This document shows, piece after piece, positions 1 through 6,899 of a DNA stretch of 25,889 nt. Position 1 is the stretch's first letter; each line of letters begins with the position of its first letter. A model generated the notes under the pieces. It searched no databases. It was given only the letters and a program-made list of their open reading frames with translations, and was not told the origin of the DNA. The translations under genes were made by a program, and so were the position numbers. This DNA comes from JBBITW01 sp037440525 (GTDB lineage: Bacteria > Desulfobacterota > BSN033 > UBA1163), in contig JBBITW010000031.1 in NCBI GenBank assembly GCA_037440525.1, forward strand, positions 1 through 25,889. Reading direction: 5' to 3'.

Positions 1-138
1 GAGGATATTCCTGCCAGATCTTTTAACTTAGCCCCATTTAAGTGACGGGTTACGTAAAAGTAATTATTTTACTTTACTCTTAAGCTTTTTTATGTTATTT
101 AAACATGAAAAAATTCCTCGCATGATTTTTATATAAAG

Positions 139-864
139 ATGGCAGTTTCACTCCAAAAAAGATGGAAGTGGGTAATTCTGATTATTTTTTTAGGTGGATT
201 TCTATTTTTTATTGTTTATTATTACAATTCTCAAATCTGGGTTCAAGCCAATAAGCTTTATAATATCCTCCACGATCGATACCAACTAAAAGGATTCATT
301 CGCTCCTTCGGTCCTTACTCCCCGCTCGTTTACATCATAATTCAAATCTTGCAAGTACTGATTGCACCCATTCCAGGAGGGGCCATTGAATTTTTAGGAG
401 GATACTTATTTGGGGTAAAAATAGGTTTTTTATATTCTATGGTAGGGCTTATCATAGGTTCGTGGATTGCTTTCAGCCTGGCAAGGATATTTGAAAAATT
501 GGCTGTTCAGAAATTTGTTTCACCTGAGAACATGAAAAGGTTTGGTTACCTTATTGGACACGAAGGTCTCATTCTAAGTTTCCTTCTATTCTTAATCCCT
601 GGATTTCCAAAGGATGCACTCTGCTATATTCTTGGTCTTACCCCTATGCATATGGGAATATTTCTGGTGATTTCTACAATAGGAAGGATACCAGGCACAT
701 TGATGGCCTGCCTTCAAGGTGGAAAGGCATTTGACCATCAGTATAAGGCCTTGCTAATTTTATCAGCAATTTCTGCATTAATCATTTTGGTTTTTTATAT
801 TTATCATGAGGAGGTCCATCAGATTATTAAAACTTTGAAGAAAGGGAAATCCAAAATAGTATGA
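139..864 (+). CDS. TVP38/TMEM64 (DedA-like, VTT domain) membrane protein
   Basis: Integral inner-membrane protein of the SNARE-associated/VTT family, whose members are linked to lipid scrambling and membrane homeostasis. The 241 residues start with a membrane helix (about 11-28), then a short soluble stretch, then the conserved core. Two re-entrant-loop signatures are visible: APIPGGAIEFLGGYLFG (about 76-92), and FLIPGFPKD (about 152-160) followed by GRIPGTLMACLQG (about 182-194). Further helices lie near 95-115 and 203-222, and the C-terminus is Lys-rich. Length is normal for the family. The ATG has only a weak upstream purine stretch (ATAAAG), and I see no clear promoter in the 138 bases before it. 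A degenerate repeat begins right after the stop. The family call is firm; the exact substrate is unknown. Confidence 0.85.
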   Translation: MAVSLQKRWKWVILIIFLGGFLFFIVYYYNSQIWVQANKLYNILHDRYQLKGFIRSFGPYSPLVYIIIQILQVLIAPIPGGAIEFLGGYLFGVKIGFLYSMVGLIIGSWIAFSLARIFEKLAVQKFVSPENMKRFGYLIGHEGLILSFLLFLIPGFPKDALCYILGLTPMHMGIFLVISTIGRIPGTLMACLQGGKAFDHQYKALLILSAISALIILVFYIYHEEVHQIIKTLKKGKSKIV

Positions 865-868
865 TAAA

Positions 869-1098
869 ATCTGTGAAAAGGTATTTAGAAAACGATCTTT
901 AGACTGGGGAGGGGTGAAAAAGCCTTCGCCTCTCGGCAAGAGCAAATACCTTTAATAGTTTGGCACTATTGATTAATACCCTGAAGAAGATTAATTTTCT
1001 CTTAAACGGTTGTTACCAATTTAACTTCTCAGTGCCCGCATTCGAAGGGTTTTGAACCATACTTCCCAGTCTATCAATGACTTTTCTTAATTCTCTGA
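869..1098 (-). repeat. Degenerate copy of repeat family 2 (MITE-like)
   Basis: This gap carries an inverted, diverged copy of the roughly 240-bp element found at 11241-11480 and 13141-13383. Shared landmarks, read on the plus strand, are GACTGGGGAGG, AGCCTTCGCC, GCAAATACCTTTAATAGTTT, TTAATACCCTGAA, CATTCGAAGGGTTT and CCCAGTCTATCAATGACTTTT. It lacks the small GC-rich palindrome that sits inside the other two full copies. There is no coding potential. Confidence 0.75.
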
Positions 1099-1126
1099 TA
1101 GGAAAGAAGGAGGTGTATCTATATCC

Positions 1127-1516
1127 GTGATGAAGGAAAACAAGGGGGGAAGTTGGACTTCAGATATTATATTAGATCTTTACTCCAGCCTTTTGAAGGA
1201 GATTTGGGAAGTAGTATCTGCATTGGTAGGTGAGGCAATTTTAGAACTCCTTTTCAATATAGCTGTGAAAAAGATTGGAGAAAAATATCCATTCATAAAT
1301 TTTCTTAAGATATCAGAAGATGGTATTAATTTTAATGAATTGAGGGAAGGATACAGAAACCAACCAGCAACCGAGCTTCACAGGGGGTTTCAGAGTCTTA
1401 TTAACCATCTCTTTCAGCTTTTTTCAGCTATTTCGGAAGGTGTGATTGGTAGAGAACTATTCCCTAAGGTATTCCCCAAAGTGAAGGAGGCAGAAAGAAT
1501 AATATCCCAGAAATAG
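1127..1516 (+). CDS. Small helical protein of unknown function upstream of a diguanylate cyclase
   Basis: I do not recognise this 129-residue protein. It is predicted mostly alpha-helical, with a hydrophobic amphipathic region around 17-50, no clear transmembrane anchor and a charged C-terminus. The start is GTG at 1127 or ATG at 1130, immediately adjacent. AAGGAGG at 1107-1113 is a strong ribosome binding site with rather long spacing (13 or 16 nt). The stop lies only 6 bases before the next start, so it is almost certainly co-transcribed and translationally coupled with the GGDEF protein. This suggests, but does not show, a role in the same c-di-GMP signalling unit, for example as a sensor or partner protein. 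Confidence 0.7.
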   Translation: MMKENKGGSWTSDIILDLYSSLLKEIWEVVSALVGEAILELLFNIAVKKIGEKYPFINFLKISEDGINFNELREGYRNQPATELHRGFQSLINHLFQLFSAISEGVIGRELFPKVFPKVKEAERIISQK

Positions 1517-1522
1517 GAGATA

Positions 1523-2542
1523 ATGGTGAGGCTAATTTTTAAAAATCTTAATATCCTCCGCTCAATAATCAATGCCATTAATATGAGCTTTGAGATTAAA
1601 GAGATTGTAGAATCTGCAGGGAACAATATTCACAATCTATTTGACTTTTCTATTTTTGGTGTTCTCTGGAAGGAGGGAAAGACAATCTATATTTATGAGG
1701 AAGAATCATGTCCACCCTCGATGACACAGGAAGTTGCCAGGAACATGGTGAAGGTCCTCTCCATCTTAGGAGAGGGAGCAGAAGATATAGGTGAATTTAG
1801 CATACAGGTAGAAAAGAGAAAATTAAGACCCAATCATATGAAGATGGATCCCGTGGCCAAACTTAAATCTTATATTACTTTGCCACTTTCCATTGAGGGA
1901 GAGTTCCTCGGCTGTATCTCCCTAAATAGTGACCAGCCAAATGCCTTTGATGCTCAGGATTTACAATTCTTCTCAGTCATTGGATATCAGATGGCCGCTA
2001 CGTTAAAACATTTTCAAAGATTCAGTTCGATAAAAAATATTGCTATCTTTGATACCCTGACCAATCTTTATAATCGTCGATATTTTGAGGAGAGGCTTGT
2101 GGGAGAAGCCCAGAAATCATTCTATGGCAGTAGTCCTCTATCATTAGTAATGATCGATATCGATCATTTTAAGAAGGTAAACGATACATTCGGACATACC
2201 GCAGGTGATAAGGTTCTCCAGGGTATTGCCTCACTTTTAAAAACCTCGGTTCGAAAAAAAGATACAGTGGCTCGTTATGGAGGGGAAGAATTCATATTGA
2301 TATTACCCGAGGCTGGTCTTGATGAAGCCTCCATGATCGCAGAAAGGATTAGGCGACTGGTCGAAAAGACCTCTTTCGAAGCAGGCGATGTACATATAAA
2401 CCTCACTGTAAGTCTGGGGATCTCCAATTTTCCAGCTCATCGACCAAAGTCGAAAGAAGAGCTGGTGGAGATGGCAGATAAGGCACTCTATGAAGCAAAG
2501 AGGGGAGGACGTAACAGAGTCTGTATTTACAATCAATCATAA
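1523..2542 (+). CDS. GAF-GGDEF diguanylate cyclase
   Basis: Probable diguanylate cyclase making c-di-GMP from two GTP. The N-terminal half (about 15-165) has a GAF-like sensor fold. The C-terminal half (about 172-335) is a full GGDEF domain opening with DTLTNLYNRRYFEERL. The metal and substrate region MIDIDHFKKVNDTFGHTAGD lies at about 210-229 and the active-site motif GGEEF at 253-257. An RxxD inhibitory-site motif (RKKD, 244-247) sits exactly five residues before GGEEF, so product inhibition is expected. There is no transmembrane segment, so it is cytoplasmic. GGAGATA precedes the ATG directly. It is coupled to the small gene upstream, and its 3' end overlaps the convergent gene at 2533 by 10 bases. 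Confidence 0.92.
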   Translation: MVRLIFKNLNILRSIINAINMSFEIKEIVESAGNNIHNLFDFSIFGVLWKEGKTIYIYEEESCPPSMTQEVARNMVKVLSILGEGAEDIGEFSIQVEKRKLRPNHMKMDPVAKLKSYITLPLSIEGEFLGCISLNSDQPNAFDAQDLQFFSVIGYQMAATLKHFQRFSSIKNIAIFDTLTNLYNRRYFEERLVGEAQKSFYGSSPLSLVMIDIDHFKKVNDTFGHTAGDKVLQGIASLLKTSVRKKDTVARYGGEEFILILPEAGLDEASMIAERIRRLVEKTSFEAGDVHINLTVSLGISNFPAHRPKSKEELVEMADKALYEAKRGGRNRVCIYNQS

Positions 2543-3165
2543 TTGTATATAATGCATCTGTATCCCTCCAGGAAAGACCAGAAAATGGATTTTGCCTCAT
2601 TTTTATCCATATAGATATCGATTTGGGTAAATTTCTTTCCAAATATATTATACCAAAGTGACCCGATTGGTTTTGTAAAGAGAAGCGACTTCATGATCGA
2701 GTAAAGATTTAAAGTCTTTGTTAAAAGATTATCTGATTCTGGAATAATATAAACCCAGATGGAGCCATCAAGTTTGAGTTTATACCTTGACGGCATCTTT
2801 TCCAACTCGATGTATTCAAATTCTCCTGTTCCCTTTTCATCAATTTTTAAGGGTATTATCTTTTTTCTCTTCGGTTTAATAATACTTCCTTTTTTTATAA
2901 GGGTTAAAGGTTCGGGCAGAATTGGGTAACCCCATAATTTAAAAGAATTGATTTTGAATTCCCTTAGAATAATTCCTTTTGCCTTGATTAGCACCCTTTT
3001 CTCACGAAGATCGAAGACCACATAGTTCTTGGAACCTAATGCAAGACTGTATTCGGATTTTAAAAATATATTTTCCCTTATAATACTTTTCGTTTCAGAT
3101 AAAGGGAAGGCGCTCGAGCTTAAAAGATATAGTGAGATTAATATAATGATTTTTAGAGGATACAT
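2533..3165 (-). CDS. Secreted protein of unknown function in L,D-transpeptidase cluster
   Basis: A 210-residue protein with an N-terminal signal sequence (hydrophobic 5-18, likely cleavage near SSSAFPLS) and no lipobox Cys, so probably periplasmic. The rest is beta-rich with many Lys and Ile and contains no motif I can name. Its ATG overlaps the stop of the upstream L,D-transpeptidase gene by one base (TAATG), which implies translational coupling. It is the last gene of the minus-strand envelope cluster and runs 10 bases into the convergent diguanylate cyclase gene with no terminator visible between them. A role in cell-wall or lipoprotein attachment is inferred from context only. Confidence 0.75.
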   Translation of the reverse strand: MYPLKIIILISLYLLSSSAFPLSETKSIIRENIFLKSEYSLALGSKNYVVFDLREKRVLIKAKGIILREFKINSFKLWGYPILPEPLTLIKKGSIIKPKRKKIIPLKIDEKGTGEFEYIELEKMPSRYKLKLDGSIWVYIIPESDNLLTKTLNLYSIMKSLLFTKPIGSLWYNIFGKKFTQIDIYMDKNEAKSIFWSFLEGYRCIIYNYD

Positions 3166-3863
3166 TAAAATATGAATATCTTTGCCCCAATTGGGGTAGA
3201 GTTGTAAACCATTTTTAGTTCATTATCTCCAAGTCTTATACATCCATGCGTAACGTTTTTCCCTAATAGCCTTTTATAAAGGGTGCCATGGATGAAATAC
3301 CCATTTCCAAATCCAATTGCATATCCGCCGAGCACACCCTCTTCGATTCTTTCTAATGGATTGGTTGGAATGGGTTTCCCCTCTTCGATGAATGCCCAGT
3401 CAGGCTTTATCCATGTGGGGTTTTCAAATTTCATTAAAACAGAAAATACACCTCTCGGTGTTTCAAAAATCCATTCCCTTTTTCCAAAGGGATCAGAGAG
3501 TATATTGCCACTCCCTGCAGAAATGGTTGCCTGTAGCAGGGTTTTCTGATTTTCTTTAAGGTAGAGGATATTATTTGCTGTATCAATAATAATATAGATT
3601 CCCTTTGGCTTAAGGGATTCAATTTTCTTTTTAAGAATAGAATTCTCTGATTTTAGTAGCCTTATTTTATTAGGGTTATATTGGGGGAAAACATCTACCT
3701 TCCAAAAATCATTAAGGCCTGTAAGATAACCAGCACCTTCTACGAGTATGAAAATAAAGAGAATTCTAAATACCCATTTAAGGAATTTCTTTCTATTTTT
3801 AATAGTATTTATTAAAATTCTATTTATATATGCCATATGATTCAGGATTAAATTGATATACAC
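3165..3863 (-). CDS. L,D-transpeptidase (YkuD/ErfK family), membrane-anchored
   Basis: The YkuD domain forms L,D-crosslinks in peptidoglycan or attaches proteins to it, with a catalytic Cys acting on the meso-diaminopimelate-containing stem peptide. The protein has an N-terminal membrane anchor (about 28-48), a short coiled stretch (about 66-86) and a YkuD domain (about 88-232). The catalytic signature is complete: H192 in IHGT, then THGCIRL with H206 and C208. The start is GTG at 3863, chosen because AGGAG lies 12 bases upstream; the internal ATG at 3836 has no ribosome site. The gene starts one base after the stop of the next L,D-transpeptidase gene and overlaps the following gene by one base, so the three are tightly coupled. 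Confidence 0.9.
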   Translation of the reverse strand: MYINLILNHMAYINRILINTIKNRKKFLKWVFRILFIFILVEGAGYLTGLNDFWKVDVFPQYNPNKIRLLKSENSILKKKIESLKPKGIYIIIDTANNILYLKENQKTLLQATISAGSGNILSDPFGKREWIFETPRGVFSVLMKFENPTWIKPDWAFIEEGKPIPTNPLERIEEGVLGGYAIGFGNGYFIHGTLYKRLLGKNVTHGCIRLGDNELKMVYNSTPIGAKIFIF

Positions 3864-3864
3864 T

Positions 3865-4914
3865 TTAATTAATTGCTCCTACTATCGTAACAGGTGTTCC
3901 AATACTCACGAGATCATAAAGCTCCTGGATTTCATTATTATTCATTGAGATGCAACCATAAGTGATTAAATTACTACCTCCGCCATGTATCTCAATAAGC
4001 CCTCCTATCTTTGCTGTTTTTGGCAGGAGACCAACCTTTTTTGCCTTCCTGAATTCTATAATATCTTCCTCATTTGGATAATTGATTAAAAGGGACTTAA
4101 AATATTTACTTTTTGGGTTTTTACCAATTATTTTATATTTCCCTTCGGGGGTTGCATAATCCTTTGCCATTGATTTATCAGAAAGTCCTCTTTTCCCAAG
4201 ACCAATGGAATATGTTTTTATTGGAATTCCATCCTTATAGAGGATCAATCTTCTTTCAAATTTTATTATAAGAATTGAAGGTCTTTTTCGTGATTCCTCA
4301 ATTGTTTCATTTGCCCACTTTCTCCATTTTTTGATTTGATTAAAATCCCTGAATCTTTTTAAAATAGATTTGATCTCATTCTCAGCTCTTTCAAGATATT
4401 GTCCTGCCTGGTTTAACCTTTCATCTGAATCGATATACATTCCATTTTCATAAAGGATTCGGCCTTCAGAAATATAGATCTCCGCTCTTGTAATCTTTGT
4501 TCTTATGTCTAATGCTTCGTTCATAGACATGATCAATTTATGAAGGTTATGAATCCTTTCCTCAAGACCATTTATCCCCTGAAGAACCAGAAGTGCCCTT
4601 TTATTTTTTTCCTGTTCGAGTAGTTTTTTTAATTCCTCTCCCTGTCTTAGAATCTCTTGAAACTCCTTCTCCACAGGGGTATAATCCCTGAGCAGGAAGA
4701 ATTTACTTCTTACTTCTATTAAATGATTTTTTGCCCTTTTTATTGCTTCTTTATATAAAGAATACTCTTCAGGAAGATAAAGGTGAGCTAAAGCCTTCCA
4801 GAGGTTAAATTCTTGCTCTTCTAAAAGTTTAACCTCTGGAAGGTTGGGTTCTTCCTTGAGGCATCCAAAAATTATTATTGGAAGGATTAAAAGGATTAGT
4901 TTTTTGTATCTCAA
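3865..4914 (-). CDS. Lipoprotein L,D-transpeptidase with N-terminal helical domain
   Basis: A 349-residue lipoprotein: the signal peptide ends in the lipobox IFGC (Cys18), and the +2 Leu makes outer-membrane sorting plausible. Residues about 30-205 are a long charged helical or coiled-coil region. A C-terminal YkuD domain (about 212-346) carries H310 in IHGGGS and the nucleophile C321 in YGCISM. The usual SHGCxR is changed to YGCISM, resembling the YkuD subgroup with xGCIxM/V and no second His. Only five bases separate it from the helical lipoprotein gene upstream, and one base from the second L,D-transpeptidase downstream. The long stalk may let the enzyme reach peptidoglycan from the outer membrane (inference). 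Confidence 0.88.
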   Translation of the reverse strand: MRYKKLILLILPIIIFGCLKEEPNLPEVKLLEEQEFNLWKALAHLYLPEEYSLYKEAIKRAKNHLIEVRSKFFLLRDYTPVEKEFQEILRQGEELKKLLEQEKNKRALLVLQGINGLEERIHNLHKLIMSMNEALDIRTKITRAEIYISEGRILYENGMYIDSDERLNQAGQYLERAENEIKSILKRFRDFNQIKKWRKWANETIEESRKRPSILIIKFERRLILYKDGIPIKTYSIGLGKRGLSDKSMAKDYATPEGKYKIIGKNPKSKYFKSLLINYPNEEDIIEFRKAKKVGLLPKTAKIGGLIEIHGGGSNLITYGCISMNNNEIQELYDLVSIGTPVTIVGAIN

Positions 4915-4919
4915 TTATT

Positions 4920-5528
4920 CTATTTTTTTGCAGGCTTTTTTACTTTTATCTTCTCCATTGCCTCTTTAATCTGATTTGAAACCCCATCTGCCTTTTCCTT
5001 TACAGCCTTTGCCTTATTTACTGCCTCCATAAACTCCTCTTTTTCTATCAATCCTTGGACTTCATTCAGGGATTCTTCAAGCCCTTTCACATCCCCTTTT
5101 AATGCCTCGATATCCGCAGCTGTTCCCTTTCCTTTTGGAGCCTTTGCAAGGAGTTTCTTCGCTTCCTCTAAGGAGGCCTTTGCATCTCCCTGGGCCTGCA
5201 GTGCATTCTGTTTTGCCTGTTCCTTTTTCTGCGGTAATGTTGTTTTAAGCTCTTCAGCACTCTTTTTCACATCTGCAAGCATCTGTTTGGCCTTATCATA
5301 ATTTTTAAAGGTCTTTCCTTCCTGGGTTTTTATCTCATCCATAGCCGCAGACATTTGATCCTTCAGCTTCTTTTCATCCTCTGGAGCATATTTTCCAAGC
5401 CCTTGAGAGACCAATGCATTTACCGCCTCTTCAGTCTCTTTGATCTCCTTTTCAGGTTTTTTTGCGCATGCAGTGACGAGGGCTATTATTATGAGCCCTA
5501 CAATTATATAACTTAATCTTCTCTTCAT
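4920..5528 (-). CDS. Helical lipoprotein with Lys-rich C-terminus, possible Lpp analogue
   Basis: A 202-residue lipoprotein with lipobox VTAC (Cys21, then Ala-Lys-Lys). Everything after the lipid anchor is predicted to be alpha-helical and highly charged, rich in Ala, Lys and Glu, in the manner of DUF4398-type envelope proteins. The last residues are KVKKPAKK. Braun lipoprotein is also a helical lipoprotein whose C-terminal Lys is joined to peptidoglycan by an L,D-transpeptidase. Here the gene sits five bases upstream of one L,D-transpeptidase gene and is followed by a second. A tethering role is therefore an attractive inference, not shown. GGGAGGATAGAT before the ATG is a strong ribosome site. 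Confidence 0.8.
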   Translation of the reverse strand: MKRRLSYIIVGLIIIALVTACAKKPEKEIKETEEAVNALVSQGLGKYAPEDEKKLKDQMSAAMDEIKTQEGKTFKNYDKAKQMLADVKKSAEELKTTLPQKKEQAKQNALQAQGDAKASLEEAKKLLAKAPKGKGTAADIEALKGDVKGLEESLNEVQGLIEKEEFMEAVNKAKAVKEKADGVSNQIKEAMEKIKVKKPAKK

Positions 5529-5617
5529 ATCTATCCTCCCTTTTTAAAAAGTTTTAACATGAACTAAGTGATTCTCAATTTTTATTGAGAGGCAAAGCCT
5601 TGTTTCAAGTGAAATAA

Positions 5618-5637
5618 AGGAACTCTATTGAGTTCCT
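5618..5637. other. Short hairpin in 5529-5762 gap
   Basis: AGGAACTC and GAGTTCCT form an 8-bp perfect stem around a TATT loop. No T-run follows directly on either strand, so it is not a clear terminator. It lies between the secreted OB-fold-like gene and the helical lipoprotein gene. Confidence 0.45.
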
Positions 5638-5710
5638 ACCCCCCTCTGGGGCAAATTCCATCGAAACATTTTAAAGCCTAAGGCCATATATTTTTTGTAA
5701 AGATGTTTTT

Positions 5711-5748
5711 GAGATGGTAAGGAAGAACAAGACCTGCCTTACCATCTC
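5711..5748 (-). other. 12-bp perfect hairpin after the secreted protein gene
   Basis: GAGATGGTAAGG (5711-5722) pairs perfectly with CCTTACCATCTC (5737-5748) around a 14-base loop. On the minus strand it lies just 3' of the 5763-6182 gene and is followed by an A-rich rather than a U-rich stretch. It therefore looks like an mRNA 3'-end stability or processing element, or an atypical terminator, separating that gene from the lipoprotein gene downstream. Confidence 0.55.
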
Positions 5749-5762
5749 CCTCATCAATCAGT

Positions 5763-6182
5763 TTACTTTGCTGGTGCTTCCTCAGTCTTCTTCTTAGGAG
5801 CCGAAGCCTTAGGTAAAGCCACTTTAATTGCAATTGCAACCAACTTCTCCCCATCTTTCTTGTAATCGATTGATACACTCATCTTCGGCTTAAGATCCGA
5901 AAGTTTGAGAGTTTCCTTCCCTTTGGATATCTTTGTATCATCTGCTATGGCAAAGGTTAAGACCTTCTCCTCTTTCTTGACCTTTCTCTTAACATCTATG
6001 CTCTTCCCTACTTCATCGACCTTTTCAATCACTCCGCTAAACTTTTCAATCTTAGGTTTTTCTTCTTTGGCAGGAGCTGGAGCAGGGGCAGGTGTTTGAG
6101 GAGTGGGCTTTCCCTGAGCCATAATCCCTGAGACAAAGCCAACCAATACAAAAAGTGAAACAAGGATGATTAGCCTCTTCAT
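5763..6182 (-). CDS. Secreted protein with Pro/Ala linker and OB-fold-like domain
   Basis: A 139-residue secreted protein. Its signal peptide covers 1-22 (hydrophobic core 4-20, cleavage near IMAQG). A flexible Pro/Ala linker (about 25-38) follows, then a small beta domain (about 45-125). The pattern F-S-G-V-I-E-K-V-D followed by K-x-I-x-V-K-R and T-K-I-S-K-G resembles DUF5666-type periplasmic OB-fold proteins; this is my judgement, not a search result. The C-terminal tail is Lys/Ala/Pro-rich and ends in Lys. The ribosome site AAAGGAGGTG is excellent. A possible promoter lies at 6214-6242. It is the first gene of the minus-strand envelope set, separated from the lipoprotein gene by 234 bases with two hairpins. 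Confidence 0.78.
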   Translation of the reverse strand: MKRLIILVSLFVLVGFVSGIMAQGKPTPQTPAPAPAPAKEEKPKIEKFSGVIEKVDEVGKSIDVKRKVKKEEKVLTFAIADDTKISKGKETLKLSDLKPKMSVSIDYKKDGEKLVAIAIKVALPKASAPKKKTEEAPAK

Positions 6183-6213
6183 TCAATTTCACCTCCTTTC
6201 AATTTTGATTTCT

Positions 6214-6242
6214 AAATTAGAGATTAGCAAAATGGATGCCAA
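6214..6242 (-). promoter_or_regulatory. Possible sigma-70 promoter for the secreted protein gene
   Basis: On the minus strand TTGGCA (6237-6242) is followed after 17 bases by TAATTT (6214-6219), about 30 bases before the start codon. The match is moderate, so it is tentative. Confidence 0.35.
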
Positions 6243-6400
6243 ATTCAGAAGATAATCAATTTATTGAAATTATTAAATAATTTTTATTTAAAGGAAAATT
6301 TGAGATGGTCTACTGTTTTAAAATCCAACAGGAAGCTAAGCATGTGTAGAGAATTGCAACAATTAATCCTTTTGGTTCTTCTCCAATTTCGTTGCCAAAA

Positions 6401-6434
6401 AGGATTCGAGGATTCCAGGATTCAAGGGTTTAGG
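6401..6434 (+). repeat. Short-period GGATTC array, left border of broken four-helix gene
   Basis: Three GGATTC units (GGATTCGA, GGATTCCA, GGATTCAAGGG) lie in a row. The array is the inverted counterpart of the CTTGAATCC array at 6838-6871, and the stop codon of the C-terminal gene remnant falls inside it. Together the two arrays bracket the broken gene. Confidence 0.7.
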
Positions 6435-6832
6435 TGTTTATTTTCTTCCAATAGAATCGGATCCACCTCTGGCAGAAAAGATTTTGTTAATGCCTTGAGC
6501 ATCCTTTTAACTTCTCCTATATTTACCTGAAGTCCCTTTAATTCTTTACAATTAATCCCCCTCACCCCACCCTCTCCCCAATTCGAGGCTGTGTCGTAAT
6601 GTCATTCTTAGGCTTTAGCCGAAGAATCTATGTTTTATAAGGGTTTGAATTCTATAGATTCCTCGCTTCGCTCGGAATGACAGAAAAAGGAGGCTCGGAG
6701 TGAAAAACATGGCATACACCTCGTTGCGACACAGTCAATTCGTGGGGAGAGGGATAGGTCGGTACGACTCGCAACTGAGGTAAGGGGGTCAGACCTTTGC
6801 CAAACTTTTAAATCTTTGTAATTCTTAAGCAT
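6422..6832 (-). pseudogene. Four-helix-bundle (S23/IVS-type) protein gene split by a repeat element
   Basis: The minus strand starts at ATG 6830-6832 with MLKNYKDLKVWQR, the typical opening of the small four-helix-bundle proteins related to the 23S rRNA intervening-sequence protein (S23). The frame then runs into repeat family 1 (6557-6795). On the far side (6422-6556) the frame resumes with a family-like C-terminus containing GEVKRMLKALTKSF and ending KHLNP-stop. The middle of the protein (about 70-80 residues, including the usual SIPSNIAEG region) is missing, so the gene is dead through insertion plus deletion. Inverted short-repeat arrays border both ends. Family assignment is from memory of conserved motifs and is fairly secure at both ends. 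Confidence 0.72.
6557..6795. repeat. Repeat family 1, copy 1 (MITE-like, nested inverted repeats)
   Basis: The outer arms are CCCCCTCACCCC with CCTCTCCCC on the left and GGGGAGAGGG with GAGGTAAGGGGG on the right. The inner arms are GGCTGTGTCGTAATG and TTGCGACACAG. The core holds TCATTCT, then ATTCCTCGCTTCGCTC. The same core occurs at 11718-11910 and 13563-13736, in the opposite orientation. It has no ORF of its own and no transposase, and it interrupts a four-helix-bundle gene. Confidence 0.8.
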
Positions 6833-6837
6833 TCCAC

Positions 6838-6871
6838 TTGAATCCTTGACTCCTTGACCCCTTGAATCCTT
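6838..6871 (-). repeat. CTTGAATCC array, right border of broken four-helix gene
   Basis: CTTGAATCC, CTTGACTCC and CTTGACCCC units precede another CTTGAATCC. On the minus strand this reads GGATTCAAG repeatedly and ends just before the ATG of the broken gene. It is inverted relative to 6401-6434. Confidence 0.7.
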
Positions 6872-6899
6872 ATCATCTTAGAAACTTTTTTGGAGATGA

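Noticed and set aside
6635..6832. A 65-residue protein on the minus strand
   Set aside because: Only the first 13 residues come from a real gene family; the remainder is translated repeat family 1. It was entered as part of a broken four-helix-bundle gene.
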